Of a stretch of DNA of 28,660 nt, positions 7,084-15,970 are shown piece after piece. Below the pieces are notes generated by a model, which did no database searches, had not been told where the DNA came from, and worked only from the letters and a program-made list of their open reading frames with translations. Both the position numbers and the translations under genes were made by a program. This stretch comes from JAPLNB01 sp964451955. GTDB lineage: Bacteria; Planctomycetota; Phycisphaerae; Tepidisphaerales; Tepidisphaeraceae. Position 1 is the stretch's first letter. Every line of letters begins with the position of its first letter. The stretch covers positions 1 through 28,660 of the forward strand of contig CAYVKG010000059.1 in assembly GCA_964451955.1 (NCBI GenBank), read 5' to 3'.

Positions 7084-7112
7084 TTGACGGTTGAGGAGGG
7101 GTGATCTAGCGT
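7084..7112 (+). promoter_or_regulatory. Weak promoter candidate for the ABC exporter pair
   Basis: TTGACG (7084-7089, five of six) with TAGCGT (7107-7112, three of six) at 17 bp. Transcription would start near 7119, which favours the GTG at 7140 over the TTG at 7122 as the coding start. Confidence 0.3.
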
Positions 7113-7139
7113 ACTGATCTTTTGAGCGAGAAGGAAGCG

Positions 7140-9158
7140 GTGACGACGCGGCGGCTGGCGAGATTCAGGGAGTGTTTGTCCGGCGATCCGAAGGAGGGGC
7201 AGGACGAAGGCGGGGCCTTGAAGAAGGGCGAAGCGGGTGGTCCAAGGAATGGGGAGTTATTGGGGTGGATGTTTGGTTTTTTGAGGCCTGTGGTGGGGTT
7301 GACGGTATTGGCGAGCGTGTATTTGGCGATGTCGATAGTGGCGGAGGTATTGACGACGCGGCAGATGGGGGAGGCGGCGAATCACATCAAGGCGTTGCAT
7401 GTTTCGCACCGGACCGGGGAGGTTTTTTGGCGGTGGCTGATGGGAGGGGAATCGGAGCCGCGGCGGTTGCGGTATTTAGTGGGGTCGGTGGGTGTGTTGG
7501 TGATGGTGTTGGGGGTGTTGCGTTATTTGAGGGAGGTGGCGTCGATTCGGCTGTCGATGACGCTGGTGTATTACATTCGGGAGGCGGTGTACGACAAGCT
7601 GCAGCGGGTGGGATTTGGATTTCACGACACGATATCGACGGGGCAGTTGATCAATCGGGCGTTATCGGATTTGCAGAACGTGAGGGCGTTTGTGCAGACG
7701 GCGGTTTTGACGACGTTGGACATTGTGTTGGTGGTTGGGGGTTACATGGTGTTGTTGATGACGCGGTCGGGTTGGCTGGCGGGATTGTCGCTGGCGCCGT
7801 TGCCGTTCTGGACGATGTACATCTTGCGGTTTGGGAGGCGTGTTCAGCCGGCGAGCAAGGCGGTGATGGAGTCGGAGGACCGGAGCATCAATGTGATCAC
7901 GGAGAACATTGCGGGGGTTCACGTGGTGAAGGCATTTGCGACGGAGAGGCAGGAGATCGAGAAATACGGGAGGGCGTGCGAGACATTTCATTCGCGGGTG
8001 ATGGCGCGGATTCGGATGTACGCGGATTTTACGCCGGTGATTCGTGCGATCGGATCGGCGTCGCACTTGTCGTTGTTCATGGTGGTGGCGGTGCTGATGA
8101 TCAAGGGGAAGCTGGACGTTGGGGATTTTCTGATATTGGGTTCGGCGATGGGGACGATTTTGGCGAGGTTGCAGCAGGTATCGGTGATATCGGATCAATA
8201 CCAGAGCGCGATTGTGTCGGCGAGGCGATTGCATGAAGTGTTGTATGCCCCCCCCACGGTGCCGGAGAGAGAGGGGGCGGGGGCGTTGCCGAAGGGGAGC
8301 GGGGCCGTGAGATTTGAGAATGTGACATTCGGGTACAGACCGGGGAAGCCGGTGTTGCGGGACGTGAGTTTTGAGGTGAAGGGGGGTTGGGTGGTGGCGG
8401 TGGTTGGGCCGACGGGGGCGGGGAAGACGACGCTGGTGAATTTGATTGCGAGGTTTTACGACCCGCAGGGTGGGCGGATTCTGGTGGACGGGGTGGACGT
8501 TCGGGAGGTGTCGTTGAGCAGTCTGAGGTCGCAGGTGGCGTTTGTGTTTCAGGAGACGTATTTGTTTAGTGCGACGGTATCGGACAACATAGCGTATGGG
8601 AAGCCGGAGGTGACGGACGGCGGGATTGAGGCGGCGTCGCGTTTGGCGCAGGCGCACGAGTTTATAGAGCAGTTGCCGAGGGGCTATGAGACGATGCTGG
8701 GGGAGCGGGGCGCGAGTTTATCGGGAGGTCAGCGTCAGCGGTTGGCGATTGCGCGGGCGATAGTGCAGGATCCGCGGATTCTGGTGCTGGATGACGCGAC
8801 GGCGTCTGTGGATCCGGAGACGGACGATCTGATACATCGTGCGTTGCGTTTTGTGATGAAGGACCGGACGACGTTTCTGATAGCGCATCGGATCAGCACG
8901 GTGAAGCGGGCGGATGTGGTGTTGGTGATGGAGGACGGGCGGATAACGCAGATGGGGACACATCGGGAGCTGATGGAGCAGGCGGGGCATTACCGGCAGA
9001 TTGCGGCGGCGCAGTTATACGGTGACGAAGGGGAGAAGGACGCGGAGGGGGAGAGCGTATCGCACATGAGGCGGATGTATGACGCGAGGAAGCTGGCGGT
9101 GGTGACGGCGGCGGGGAAGAAGAAGGCGGAAGAGGACCGGGAGGATGGGTCGGTTTGA
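7140..9158 (+). CDS. ABC exporter half-transporter, subunit with degenerate Walker B
   Basis: Type IV (exporter-fold) ABC half-transporter of about 672 aa: a six-helix membrane domain (about 40-365), then a nucleotide-binding domain (about 390-625) and a charged C-terminal tail. Visible motifs are Walker A GPTGAGKTT (423-431), Q-loop VFQETYLFSATV, signature LSGGQ (527-531), Walker B ILVLDDAT and switch His583. The usual catalytic Glu after Walker B is Asp552 here, as in the degenerate site of heterodimeric exporters. The next gene starts 8 bp downstream and encodes the likely partner. The start is uncertain: GTG 7140 has AAGGAAG close ahead; a TTG at 7122 lacks a ribosome site. The substrate (lipid, drug or peptide) cannot be read from the sequence. 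Confidence 0.93.
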   Translation: MTTRRLARFRECLSGDPKEGQDEGGALKKGEAGGPRNGELLGWMFGFLRPVVGLTVLASVYLAMSIVAEVLTTRQMGEAANHIKALHVSHRTGEVFWRWLMGGESEPRRLRYLVGSVGVLVMVLGVLRYLREVASIRLSMTLVYYIREAVYDKLQRVGFGFHDTISTGQLINRALSDLQNVRAFVQTAVLTTLDIVLVVGGYMVLLMTRSGWLAGLSLAPLPFWTMYILRFGRRVQPASKAVMESEDRSINVITENIAGVHVVKAFATERQEIEKYGRACETFHSRVMARIRMYADFTPVIRAIGSASHLSLFMVVAVLMIKGKLDVGDFLILGSAMGTILARLQQVSVISDQYQSAIVSARRLHEVLYAPPTVPEREGAGALPKGSGAVRFENVTFGYRPGKPVLRDVSFEVKGGWVVAVVGPTGAGKTTLVNLIARFYDPQGGRILVDGVDVREVSLSSLRSQVAFVFQETYLFSATVSDNIAYGKPEVTDGGIEAASRLAQAHEFIEQLPRGYETMLGERGASLSGGQRQRLAIARAIVQDPRILVLDDATASVDPETDDLIHRALRFVMKDRTTFLIAHRISTVKRADVVLVMEDGRITQMGTHRELMEQAGHYRQIAAAQLYGDEGEKDAEGESVSHMRRMYDARKLAVVTAAGKKKAEEDREDGSV

Positions 9159-9166
9159 GGACGGGT

Positions 9167-11062
9167 ATGGCGGTGACTGAGAGGTTATTGGGAAGGCGTG
9201 GGAGGCGGCCGTTGCCGGCGCCGGCGGCGGCGGCGGTGGATGGGCGTGAACTTCAGTGTGAGGATGAGGAGGCGAAGTACAAGCCGATTGAGTGGTCGAT
9301 GGTGAAGCGTCTGTTGCGGACGTTATGGCCCTATCGGAGGACGTATGGTTTGGGGCTGATGTTGGGGGTGGTGATGATCGTGCTGGAGATGCAGTCGCCG
9401 CGGTTCATGCAGGGGATCATCAACGACGTGACGGCGTACACGGTGGATCGGGGCGGGGGATCGGAGCGAGCGGCGATCATGGGCGTGGCGCGGATTCTCT
9501 TGATCTGGGCGGCATTTCTGGGGGCGGCGCTGATTCTGCAGCGGTTTGTGATTTTGCTGATGACGAATGCGGGGGAGCGGGTGCAATTTGAATTGCGGCG
9601 GCAGCTTTTTGCGAAGTTGCAGGAGTTGTCGATGAGCTATTACGATCGGACGAAGCTGGGTCGGATCATCAGCCGGTGCACGTCGGACATCAATTCGCTG
9701 CGGGAGGTGAATGTATGGGGGCTTTGGCAGGTGGTGGCGAACTTTTTGATGATGGGTGTGGCGGCGGTGATGCTGGTGATCACGGACTGGCGGTTGTTTT
9801 TGTCGGTGGCGTGGTTGGCGCCGGTGCTGCATTTCACGAACGACTATTTTCGGGCGCGTGTGGCACATCGTTGGCAGGTGGTGCGGGAGTGGTTCACGCG
9901 GGTATCGACGAATCTGGCGGAGAACATCACGGGGGTGCGGGTGGTGACGGCGTTCAACCGTCAGACGGTGAATCTGGACACGTTCAACGCGATGCAGGTT
10001 CGGAACACGCAGAACAACATCTGGGCGGCGAGATTGAACGGGGTGTATCAGCCGCTGTTGATGTTGATCGGGTATGCGGGGAAGGTGGTGATTTTGTTGG
10101 CGGGGGGCTACCTGATCGTGTCGGGTCGTATCGGGGAGGAGAAGGGTGTGGGGGCGGTGATCGCGGCGTATTTGTATTGGGACTGGTTCATGAATCCGAT
10201 ATTGAATCTGGGGAATTTCGCGAATCAGTTGATGATGGCGATGGCGGGCGGGGAGCGGGTGTTCGCGTTGTTGGACATGAAGCCGGAGGTCTGTGACGAG
10301 GCGGGTGCGAGGGCGTTGGGGCCGATTGTCGGGGACGTGAAGTTTGAGGGGGTGACGTTTGGATACCGGCCAGAGCGTCCGGTATTGCACGAGGTGAGTT
10401 TTGAGGCGAGGGCTGGGGAGATGATCGCGTTGGTGGGTCACACGGGATCGGGGAAGTCGAGCATCATTTCGCTGCTGGCGCGTTTCTATCAGCCGCAGAA
10501 GGGTCGGATCCTGGTGGATGGTCAGGACATTCGGCACGTGACGGGGGATTCGCTGCACAGGCAGATGGGGCTGGTGTTGCAGGTGAATTATCTGTTCAGC
10601 GGGACGGTAATGGAGAACATTCGTTACACGAGGCCTGGCGCGACGGATGAGGAGGTTATTGCGGCGGCGAAGGCGATTTCATCGCACGATGTGATTATGA
10701 AGCTAGCGGAGGGGTATGGGACGGAAGTGGGGGAGCGGGGGGCGAACATGTCGCTGGGTCAGCGGCAGTTGATTTGTTTCACGCGGGCGTATCTGGCGAA
10801 CCCGCGGATCTTCATGCTGGATGAGGCGACGAGTTCGGTGGACACGGAGACGGAGTTGCTGGTTCAGCGGAGTCTGGAGAAGCTGCTGGAGGGTCGGACG
10901 ACGTTCATTGTGGCGCATCGGTTGAGCACGATTTTGCGGGCGGATCGGATTCTGGTGATTGAGGGCGGGCGGATCGTGGAGCGGGGAACGCACCGGGAGC
11001 TGGTGGAGGCCGGGGGGAGGTACGCGGGTTTGTACGAGCAGTTTGTTCGGCAGGCGGAGTGA
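9167..11062 (+). CDS. ABC exporter half-transporter, partner subunit
   Basis: 631-aa half-transporter with an N-terminal membrane domain (about 45-365) and an ATPase domain (about 388-625). Walker A is GHTGSGKSS (424-432), Walker B FMLDEAT with the catalytic Glu553 present, and the switch His584 is in IVAHRLS. The signature motif is MSLGQ (528-532) instead of LSGGQ. In a dimer with the upstream protein, this weak signature would face the other subunit's Asp-type Walker B, leaving one full ATP site (this subunit's Walker motifs with the partner's LSGGQ) and one degenerate site. That is the known arrangement of heterodimeric exporters such as TM287/288 and BmrCD. The ATG at 9167 has GAGG six bases ahead; a TTG at 9155 overlapping the previous stop is possible. 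The gene ends 9 bp before a convergent operon. Confidence 0.94.
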   Translation: MAVTERLLGRRGRRPLPAPAAAAVDGRELQCEDEEAKYKPIEWSMVKRLLRTLWPYRRTYGLGLMLGVVMIVLEMQSPRFMQGIINDVTAYTVDRGGGSERAAIMGVARILLIWAAFLGAALILQRFVILLMTNAGERVQFELRRQLFAKLQELSMSYYDRTKLGRIISRCTSDINSLREVNVWGLWQVVANFLMMGVAAVMLVITDWRLFLSVAWLAPVLHFTNDYFRARVAHRWQVVREWFTRVSTNLAENITGVRVVTAFNRQTVNLDTFNAMQVRNTQNNIWAARLNGVYQPLLMLIGYAGKVVILLAGGYLIVSGRIGEEKGVGAVIAAYLYWDWFMNPILNLGNFANQLMMAMAGGERVFALLDMKPEVCDEAGARALGPIVGDVKFEGVTFGYRPERPVLHEVSFEARAGEMIALVGHTGSGKSSIISLLARFYQPQKGRILVDGQDIRHVTGDSLHRQMGLVLQVNYLFSGTVMENIRYTRPGATDEEVIAAAKAISSHDVIMKLAEGYGTEVGERGANMSLGQRQLICFTRAYLANPRIFMLDEATSSVDTETELLVQRSLEKLLEGRTTFIVAHRLSTILRADRILVIEGGRIVERGTHRELVEAGGRYAGLYEQFVRQAE

Positions 11063-11071
11063 GGGTGATGA

Positions 11072-12226
11072 TTATTGAGCGACGGGAGGACGATCGTCGC
11101 CGGGGGGAGTTTGCGGGGGCTTGGCGGGCAGGTCGTGGGACTCGGTGATGACGAGGGAGGGTTTTTCCAGCGGGATGTCGGCTTGGTATTTTTCGAGGCG
11201 GCTGAGGACCCGGGTCAACTCGGTTTGTTTTGTGTTTTTCGCGTCATTGATTTTGCTCTTTTGTCGGAAGAGTTCGGCTGCGAAGCGGTAGGGATCGAGC
11301 TTATCTTCGATGAATGTGGCCTTGGCGGACTTTTCGGCGCGATCGATGGAGAGGTTGAGCAATTCGCGGTTCCAGGCAGCGAGGAGTTCACCGCCTGCGC
11401 GGCTGGCCACGAGTTCTTCGCGTTCGAGGAGTCTGGCACGGACCTCGGCCAGTGAGGCGGTAGCGGTTGAGATTTCGGAGATGGGCGCTTGGCCGGTTTC
11501 GACCATTTTTTTGACGCGTTCGAGATGTTCGGTGCGGGCATCGACGACCTTCTGGAGTTCTTTGCAGACGGGGTCGGCCTTGACGCGGGCTTCCATGCGA
11601 TTGGATTGATCGGCGATGGTTTTCTGGAGGGCCTCCTTGCGGGCTTCCATACCGACCAGCTCGATGGCAAGGGCTTGCTGCTCCTGTGTGAGTTTGGACA
11701 TGGCGGCGTGCACCGATTCGATGGACGCGTCGATCTGGTGTGTGACGTTGGCGATTTTGTCGGCGACTTGCTGCTGACTTTCGGCGAGGTCCGCGATGAG
11801 GCGTTCGAGTTGCAGTCGCTGTTGTTCGAGGGCATCGCGGTCGCTGACGGATTGTTGATACTGGGCCTGCAGAAGGCGTTCGAGTTCCTTGACGACTTTG
11901 TCCATCAACTCTCCGGCCTGTTTGGGAGCACCCGGGGGAAGTTCGAGGGAAATGCAGGCGGCCCAGTCACCCGAAAGTGGCGACTGGGGGCGCCAGGAGA
12001 GCTTTAGCGGCACCGAATTCGCGTCCAGGGTTTTCTTTCCTTCAGCGGTTGTGAAATCCCGAAGTGCCTGCCAGACGGAAGGCGTGAAGGCCTTGGTGGG
12101 GTAGATCAGCAGGACCCGTTGCGCGTAGGCGGTTTCGGAGGGGGCGGTCTGTGGGTTGGGATGCTCGGCGGCGATGGCGGTGAATGAACCGGCGAGAACG
12201 AAGATGCTGGTTAGGAGTGTTCGCAT
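11072..12226 (-). CDS. Secreted coiled-coil protein of an ECF sigma operon
   Basis: 384-aa protein of unknown function. The first 20 residues (MRTLLTSIFVLAGSFTAIAA) form a signal peptide with an AIA-A cleavage site. A short mixed domain (about 33-100) follows, then a long charged, Gln-rich heptad stretch (about 105-290) that should be coiled coil, and a Pro-rich end. It is probably exported to the periplasm or cell surface. Its start is 2 bp after the stop of the membrane anti-sigma candidate, so it is the third gene of the sigma operon and may be a sensor partner or an effector controlled by it. The N-terminal domain was not recognised. Confidence 0.85.
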   Translation of the reverse strand: MRTLLTSIFVLAGSFTAIAAEHPNPQTAPSETAYAQRVLLIYPTKAFTPSVWQALRDFTTAEGKKTLDANSVPLKLSWRPQSPLSGDWAACISLELPPGAPKQAGELMDKVVKELERLLQAQYQQSVSDRDALEQQRLQLERLIADLAESQQQVADKIANVTHQIDASIESVHAAMSKLTQEQQALAIELVGMEARKEALQKTIADQSNRMEARVKADPVCKELQKVVDARTEHLERVKKMVETGQAPISEISTATASLAEVRARLLEREELVASRAGGELLAAWNRELLNLSIDRAEKSAKATFIEDKLDPYRFAAELFRQKSKINDAKNTKQTELTRVLSRLEKYQADIPLEKPSLVITESHDLPAKPPQTPPGDDRPPVAQ

Positions 12227-12228
12227 GG

Positions 12229-12792
12229 TCAGCCTTCCTTTCGGTAGCCCAATTGATCGAGTCGGCGTCGTGCCAGGTCAGCGGCGCGCGTCTGGGGGAA
12301 GAGCGCGATGGCTTGGCGGTATTCTTTAACCGCGGGTTCTTTGAGATCGAAGGCGAGGAGATGGCGGTCGGCCTGATCGACGATGATGGAGGCGGCGAGT
12401 TGGCGTTGGTGGTCGATCAGTTCACTCGGGGACGGCGTGGCGCGTTGCATCTGGCGTGACTTTTGCGAGAGGTCTTCCATCGCCCACATCTTTTCAGCCA
12501 GGGCCAGGTGGATATGTGCTTCGGTTTGGAGCCTTGCGAGTTGGGCGCGGGGGTTGGAGACGTGTGAGGGGGCGGGATGATGGGCGGTGGTCGACTTGTC
12601 GGGCGCGTGTTGTTTGAGGAGGCTGGCGATGCCGAGGAGCAGGAGGAGGGCAGCGGAGAGGGTGGCAGAGGCGCGGATGCGTTGCTGGCGTCGAGCGGCG
12701 GAGCGGACGCGTTGGGCGAGGTCCGGAGGGAGGGAGGCATGGGAGGCCTGATCGGCGAGGTGGAGAAGTTGTGCGAGGCGGCGATCGTTCAC
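12229..12792 (-). CDS. Single-pass membrane protein, candidate anti-sigma factor
   Basis: 187-aa protein with a basic cytoplasmic N-terminus (1-40), one TM helix (about 41-59) and a helical outer part (60-187). The last segment (PAVKEYRQAIALFPQTRAADLARRRLDQLG) reads like one TPR-type helical pair. It begins with GTG, 4 bp after the sigma factor stop, with GAGGA seven bases ahead. Position and topology suggest the anti-sigma factor for the preceding ECF sigma. The His-x3-Cys-x2-Cys motif of zinc-binding anti-sigma domains is absent, so if it is an anti-sigma it belongs to another class. The role is inferred from context only. Confidence 0.82.
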   Translation of the reverse strand: MNDRRLAQLLHLADQASHASLPPDLAQRVRSAARRQQRIRASATLSAALLLLLGIASLLKQHAPDKSTTAHHPAPSHVSNPRAQLARLQTEAHIHLALAEKMWAMEDLSQKSRQMQRATPSPSELIDHQRQLAASIIVDQADRHLLAFDLKEPAVKEYRQAIALFPQTRAADLARRRLDQLGYRKEG

Positions 12793-12795
12793 GGT

Positions 12796-13383
12796 TTATT
12801 CCTCGGTGAAGCCTGAAAGTCTGTCTTTGAGGCGTTGACGGGCGCGGTGAAGGCGGACGTCGATGGCGTTGGGGGAGGCATGGAGGAGTTGGGCCATTTG
12901 GGACACACTCATTTGTTCGAGGTAATAGAGGACGATGACTTCGCGGTCGTTGGGGAGGAGTTGCTGGACGGCTTGGCGGACACGGGCGGCGGTTTCGTGT
13001 TGGATGGCTGACTGATCGGGGGCATTGTTGTTCTCCGTGGGCATTAGTCTTCTGAGCCATCGCCACCTTACCCAGTATTTTTTCTGGTGAGTGCGGCAGC
13101 GTTTGATGGCGATGGCAGTGAGCCAGGTTCGGATGTTGCTTTGGCGTCGGAAGCGATGGATTTGTTTGAAGGCGGCGAGGAAGACCTCCTGGGCGACGTC
13201 GTCTGCATCGTGAGGCCAGGCGAGAAGGCGGTGGACGAGGCGAGAGATGGGTTGTTGGTAAGCGGCGACGAGGTCATCGAAGGCGTGGGGGTCGCCGCGT
13301 GCGAAGCGATCGAGGAGCGTCTGGTCGGTGAGCGCCGGGCGAGGTCGGTCGGTGAGATCAGCAATGTTTGCCGTCACTGTCAC
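12796..13383 (-). CDS. ECF-type RNA polymerase sigma factor
   Basis: 195-aa sigma factor with only regions 2 and 4. Region 2 is at about 36-103 (DDVAQEVFLAAFKQIHRFR then IRTWLTAIAIKRCRTH) and region 4 at about 133-186 (LPNDREVIVLYYLEQMSVSQMAQLL then NAIDVRLHRARQRLKDRL). This is the general RpoE/SigW-like layout. A basic, Trp-rich linker (KKYWVRWRWLRRL) joins them. The likely start is GTG at 13383, with only a weak AGAGA ahead. The next gene, a membrane protein, follows within 4 bp. I could not find an obvious ECF-type autoregulatory promoter in the 112 bp up to the divergent gene. Confidence 0.95.
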   Translation of the reverse strand: MTVTANIADLTDRPRPALTDQTLLDRFARGDPHAFDDLVAAYQQPISRLVHRLLAWPHDADDVAQEVFLAAFKQIHRFRRQSNIRTWLTAIAIKRCRTHQKKYWVRWRWLRRLMPTENNNAPDQSAIQHETAARVRQAVQQLLPNDREVIVLYYLEQMSVSQMAQLLHASPNAIDVRLHRARQRLKDRLSGFTEE

Positions 13384-13495
13384 ATTGGTCTCTTGTTGGC
13401 GATCAACCTTACACTTTGGAAGGGCGTAGGGCCACGGTTATCGGTCGTGCGGGGCTGTAAACCGAGAAGGCTGGAGGGTCGAAAGAGATGATGCG

Positions 13496-14836
13496 ATGAA
13501 TTTTTATCCTGACTATCGGGCATTGTGGACGGCGCGTGCGCGTCGGGGGAGGGGGCAATCGGAGACGTGGGGGCGACACCGGGTGAGGGGCGGGCGTTGT
13601 CATGCGTGGGGTTTTTCGGGGGTTGAGTCACGGCGGACCGGGAGGCGGGAAGGGGAAGGGACGTGGAAGGTATTTGGGCGGGCACGTTGTGGTTTTTCGG
13701 CGATGTACATGGTGGTGGCGTTGGTGGCGTTGTGCGGTCTTGTATCGCTGGCGGTGGATTTCGGGCGGGTGCAGTTGGCGAAGGCGGAGTTGCAGACGAC
13801 GGCGGACGCGGCGGCGCGAGCGGCGGCGGCGGGGTTGATGGTCAGCGCGGACCAGGCGAGATACGAGGCAGCGGCGATAGCGCGAGCGAATACGTGTGAC
13901 GGGACGCGGGTGGAGTTGGACAAGATGGCGGACGTTGAGTTTGGCCAGTGGGACAAGCAGAGGAAGGTATTTACGGCGGTTGGGGGCTTTGAGGAGGACG
14001 GAGCGACGGCGGTGCGGGTGACGGCAAGGCGGTTGGGGTCGAGGAAGACGGCGATTCCGCTGACGTTTGCGAGAGTGGTTGGGGCGGAGGAGTGCGATGT
14101 GAGCGCGTCGGCGGTGGCGACGGTATTCCGGGGGAACATCGTGGGTTTTGTTGGTTTGGAGGGTGTGAGGGCGGGCGAGGGATCGGTATTCGCCAGTTAC
14201 GATTCATCGCGGACGAAGCATCCGGAGCAGGGTTTAGGAGGTGACGGGGGCTGTGTGGCGTCGAACGGGGCGATTATTGGGAGTTCGTCGCAGATACGGG
14301 GGAATGTCGTGTTGGGGGATTTGGGCAGTGTTTCGGGATGCGTGGTATCGGGGAATGTGGATCGGATATCGGGGGCGATACCGGCGCCGGCGATGGCGGC
14401 GTGGAGTCCGAAGGCGAATCCCGGGGGTATTGCGCGGCAGTATGTGGTGAACGGGGAGGCGACGTTACCGGGGGGGACGTACTATTTGAGGTCGCTGACG
14501 ATTCGGGGCGAGTTGTCGTTCAGCGGAGCGGCGACGGTGTATGTGAATGGCAACGTTCGAATCGACGGGGGCATGGTGGCATGGAATCGCGTTCCGTCGA
14601 ATTTGAAGATACGGCAGATAGGGGCGGGGCGTTCGTTTCGGGATGCCAGTGGGACGGACATGGAGTTGGTGGCGGAAGTGGAGGCGCCGGGGTCGGACTT
14701 TGTGGCGAACGGGAAGCTATTGTTTTTGGGATGTGGGACGTTTCGGACGATGACGATTGGCAAGGGTGGGATGCTGTACCGAGACGAGGCAGGCGGGGGC
14801 AGGATGGGCAAGCCGGTGATCGCGCTGGTGAACTGA
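13496..14836 (+). CDS. TadG-like protein with a DUF7305-like C-terminal domain
   Basis: 446-aa protein, probably exported and membrane anchored. A TM helix at about 70-88 is followed by VDFGRVQLAKAELQTTADAAARAAAAG, the hallmark of TadE/TadG-like pilus-assembly N-terminal regions. The C-terminal third has Gly/Val-rich repeats and the phrase LPGGTYYLRSLTIRGELSFSGAATVYVNGNV, then IDGGMVAWNRVPSNLKIRQIGAG. These resemble the DUF7305 domain found on PilX/TadG-like proteins, probably a beta-helical fold. About 69 residues precede the helix, which is long for TadG, and they are Arg/Gly-rich with no convincing alternative start, so the N-terminus is doubtful. The ATG at 13496 has GGAGG about 20 bases upstream, farther than usual. 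No other tad genes are near. Confidence 0.83.
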   Translation: MNFYPDYRALWTARARRGRGQSETWGRHRVRGGRCHAWGFSGVESRRTGRREGEGTWKVFGRARCGFSAMYMVVALVALCGLVSLAVDFGRVQLAKAELQTTADAAARAAAAGLMVSADQARYEAAAIARANTCDGTRVELDKMADVEFGQWDKQRKVFTAVGGFEEDGATAVRVTARRLGSRKTAIPLTFARVVGAEECDVSASAVATVFRGNIVGFVGLEGVRAGEGSVFASYDSSRTKHPEQGLGGDGGCVASNGAIIGSSSQIRGNVVLGDLGSVSGCVVSGNVDRISGAIPAPAMAAWSPKANPGGIARQYVVNGEATLPGGTYYLRSLTIRGELSFSGAATVYVNGNVRIDGGMVAWNRVPSNLKIRQIGAGRSFRDASGTDMELVAEVEAPGSDFVANGKLLFLGCGTFRTMTIGKGGMLYRDEAGGGRMGKPVIALVN

Positions 14837-14940
14837 GGGTTTTGCAGACGGGTCATTTGGGTAAGGGGGGGCGGGTGGAGTTTGCCGGCAGGCGGAGGGG
14901 TCCTACAATTGGCGACAGGGAAAGGCGGCAGGGAGCGACT

Positions 14941-15918
14941 ATGGCACACAAACTGATAATAATCGGATCGGGCCCGGCGGCGTGGACATGTGCGATTTAT
15001 GCGGGGCGAGCGAGTTTGTCGCCCGTGGTTTATGAAGGGGCGATGACGGAGGAGAACCGGCTGCGGGGGACGTTGCCGATGGGGCAGTTGAATTTGACGA
15101 CGGAGGTGGAGAATTTTCCGGGATTTCCGAAGGGGGTATCGGGGCCGGAGTTGATGATGCGGATGCGGGAGCAGGCGACGGAGCTAGCGGGTGCGGCGGT
15201 GGTGACGGAGGACATTGTGGAGGTGGATTTATCGCGGCGGCCGTTTGTGGTGACGGATTCGGCGGGTCAGAAGGCGGAGGGGCACGCGATTGTGATAGCG
15301 ACGGGCGCGAGCGCGAATTATCTGGGGTTGGAATCGGAGGGGCGGTTCAAGAATCGTGGGGTGTCGGCGTGCGCGGTGTGCGACGGGGCGTTGCCGCGGT
15401 TTCGGAACAAGGCGTTGGTGGTGGTGGGCGGGGGTGACAGCGCGGCGGAGGAGGGGGATTACCTGTCGAAGTTTGCGAGCGAGTTGTATTTGGTGCATCG
15501 GCGAGACAAGTTGCGGGCGAGCGCGGCGATGGTGAAGCGGATTTTGGGGAATCCGAAGGTGAAGCCGGTATGGGATTCGGTGGTGGAGGAGGTATTGGGG
15601 GACGATGTAGCGGGGATGACGGGGGTTCGGGTGAGGAATGTGAAGACGAACGAGATGCGGACGATAGAGGCGGCGGGGATGTTTGTAGCGATCGGGCACA
15701 CGCCGAACACGGGGTTTTTGAAGGGTCAGGTGGCGTGTGATGGGAAGGGGTATATTGTGTTGAAGGAGGGCTTTCGGACGCTGACGAGCGTGGAGGGGGT
15801 GTTTGCGGCGGGGGATGTGGCGGACGCGACGTATCGGCAGGCGATCACGGCGTCGGGGATGGGATGCAAAGCGGCGTTGGACGCGGAGAGGTGGCTGGCG
15901 GAGAAGGGTTTTCACTAG
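14941..15918 (+). CDS. trxB: Thioredoxin reductase TrxB
   Basis: Low-molecular-weight thioredoxin reductase, a cytoplasmic FAD enzyme that passes electrons from NADPH to thioredoxin. The 325-aa protein shows the FAD site GSGPAA (9-14), TTEVENFPGFP (53-63), the redox pair C144-A-V-C147 within CAVCDGA, and the NADPH site GGGDSA (163-168) with HRRDKLRAS (186-194), whose arginines favour NADPH over NADH. The second FAD segment VFAAGDVAD is present near the end. The usual GxGG of the first site appears as GPAAW, a mild variant. ATG 14941 is preceded by GGGAG five bases ahead. The same frame is open for about 600 bases upstream, but that part is the shadow of the TadG-like gene. No thioredoxin gene is adjacent. 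Confidence 0.97.
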   Translation: MAHKLIIIGSGPAAWTCAIYAGRASLSPVVYEGAMTEENRLRGTLPMGQLNLTTEVENFPGFPKGVSGPELMMRMREQATELAGAAVVTEDIVEVDLSRRPFVVTDSAGQKAEGHAIVIATGASANYLGLESEGRFKNRGVSACAVCDGALPRFRNKALVVVGGGDSAAEEGDYLSKFASELYLVHRRDKLRASAAMVKRILGNPKVKPVWDSVVEEVLGDDVAGMTGVRVRNVKTNEMRTIEAAGMFVAIGHTPNTGFLKGQVACDGKGYIVLKEGFRTLTSVEGVFAAGDVADATYRQAITASGMGCKAALDAERWLAEKGFH

Positions 15919-15970
15919 CGGTAGTTGGGGGGGCAGGAGGTGGTAGTATGGGGAGGGGGTGCAGGGTGAG

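Noticed and set aside
14338..14940. N-terminal extension of thioredoxin reductase
   Set aside because: Same frame is open, but it overlaps the TadG-like gene, is Gly/Arg-rich, and the family start with a ribosome site is at 14941.
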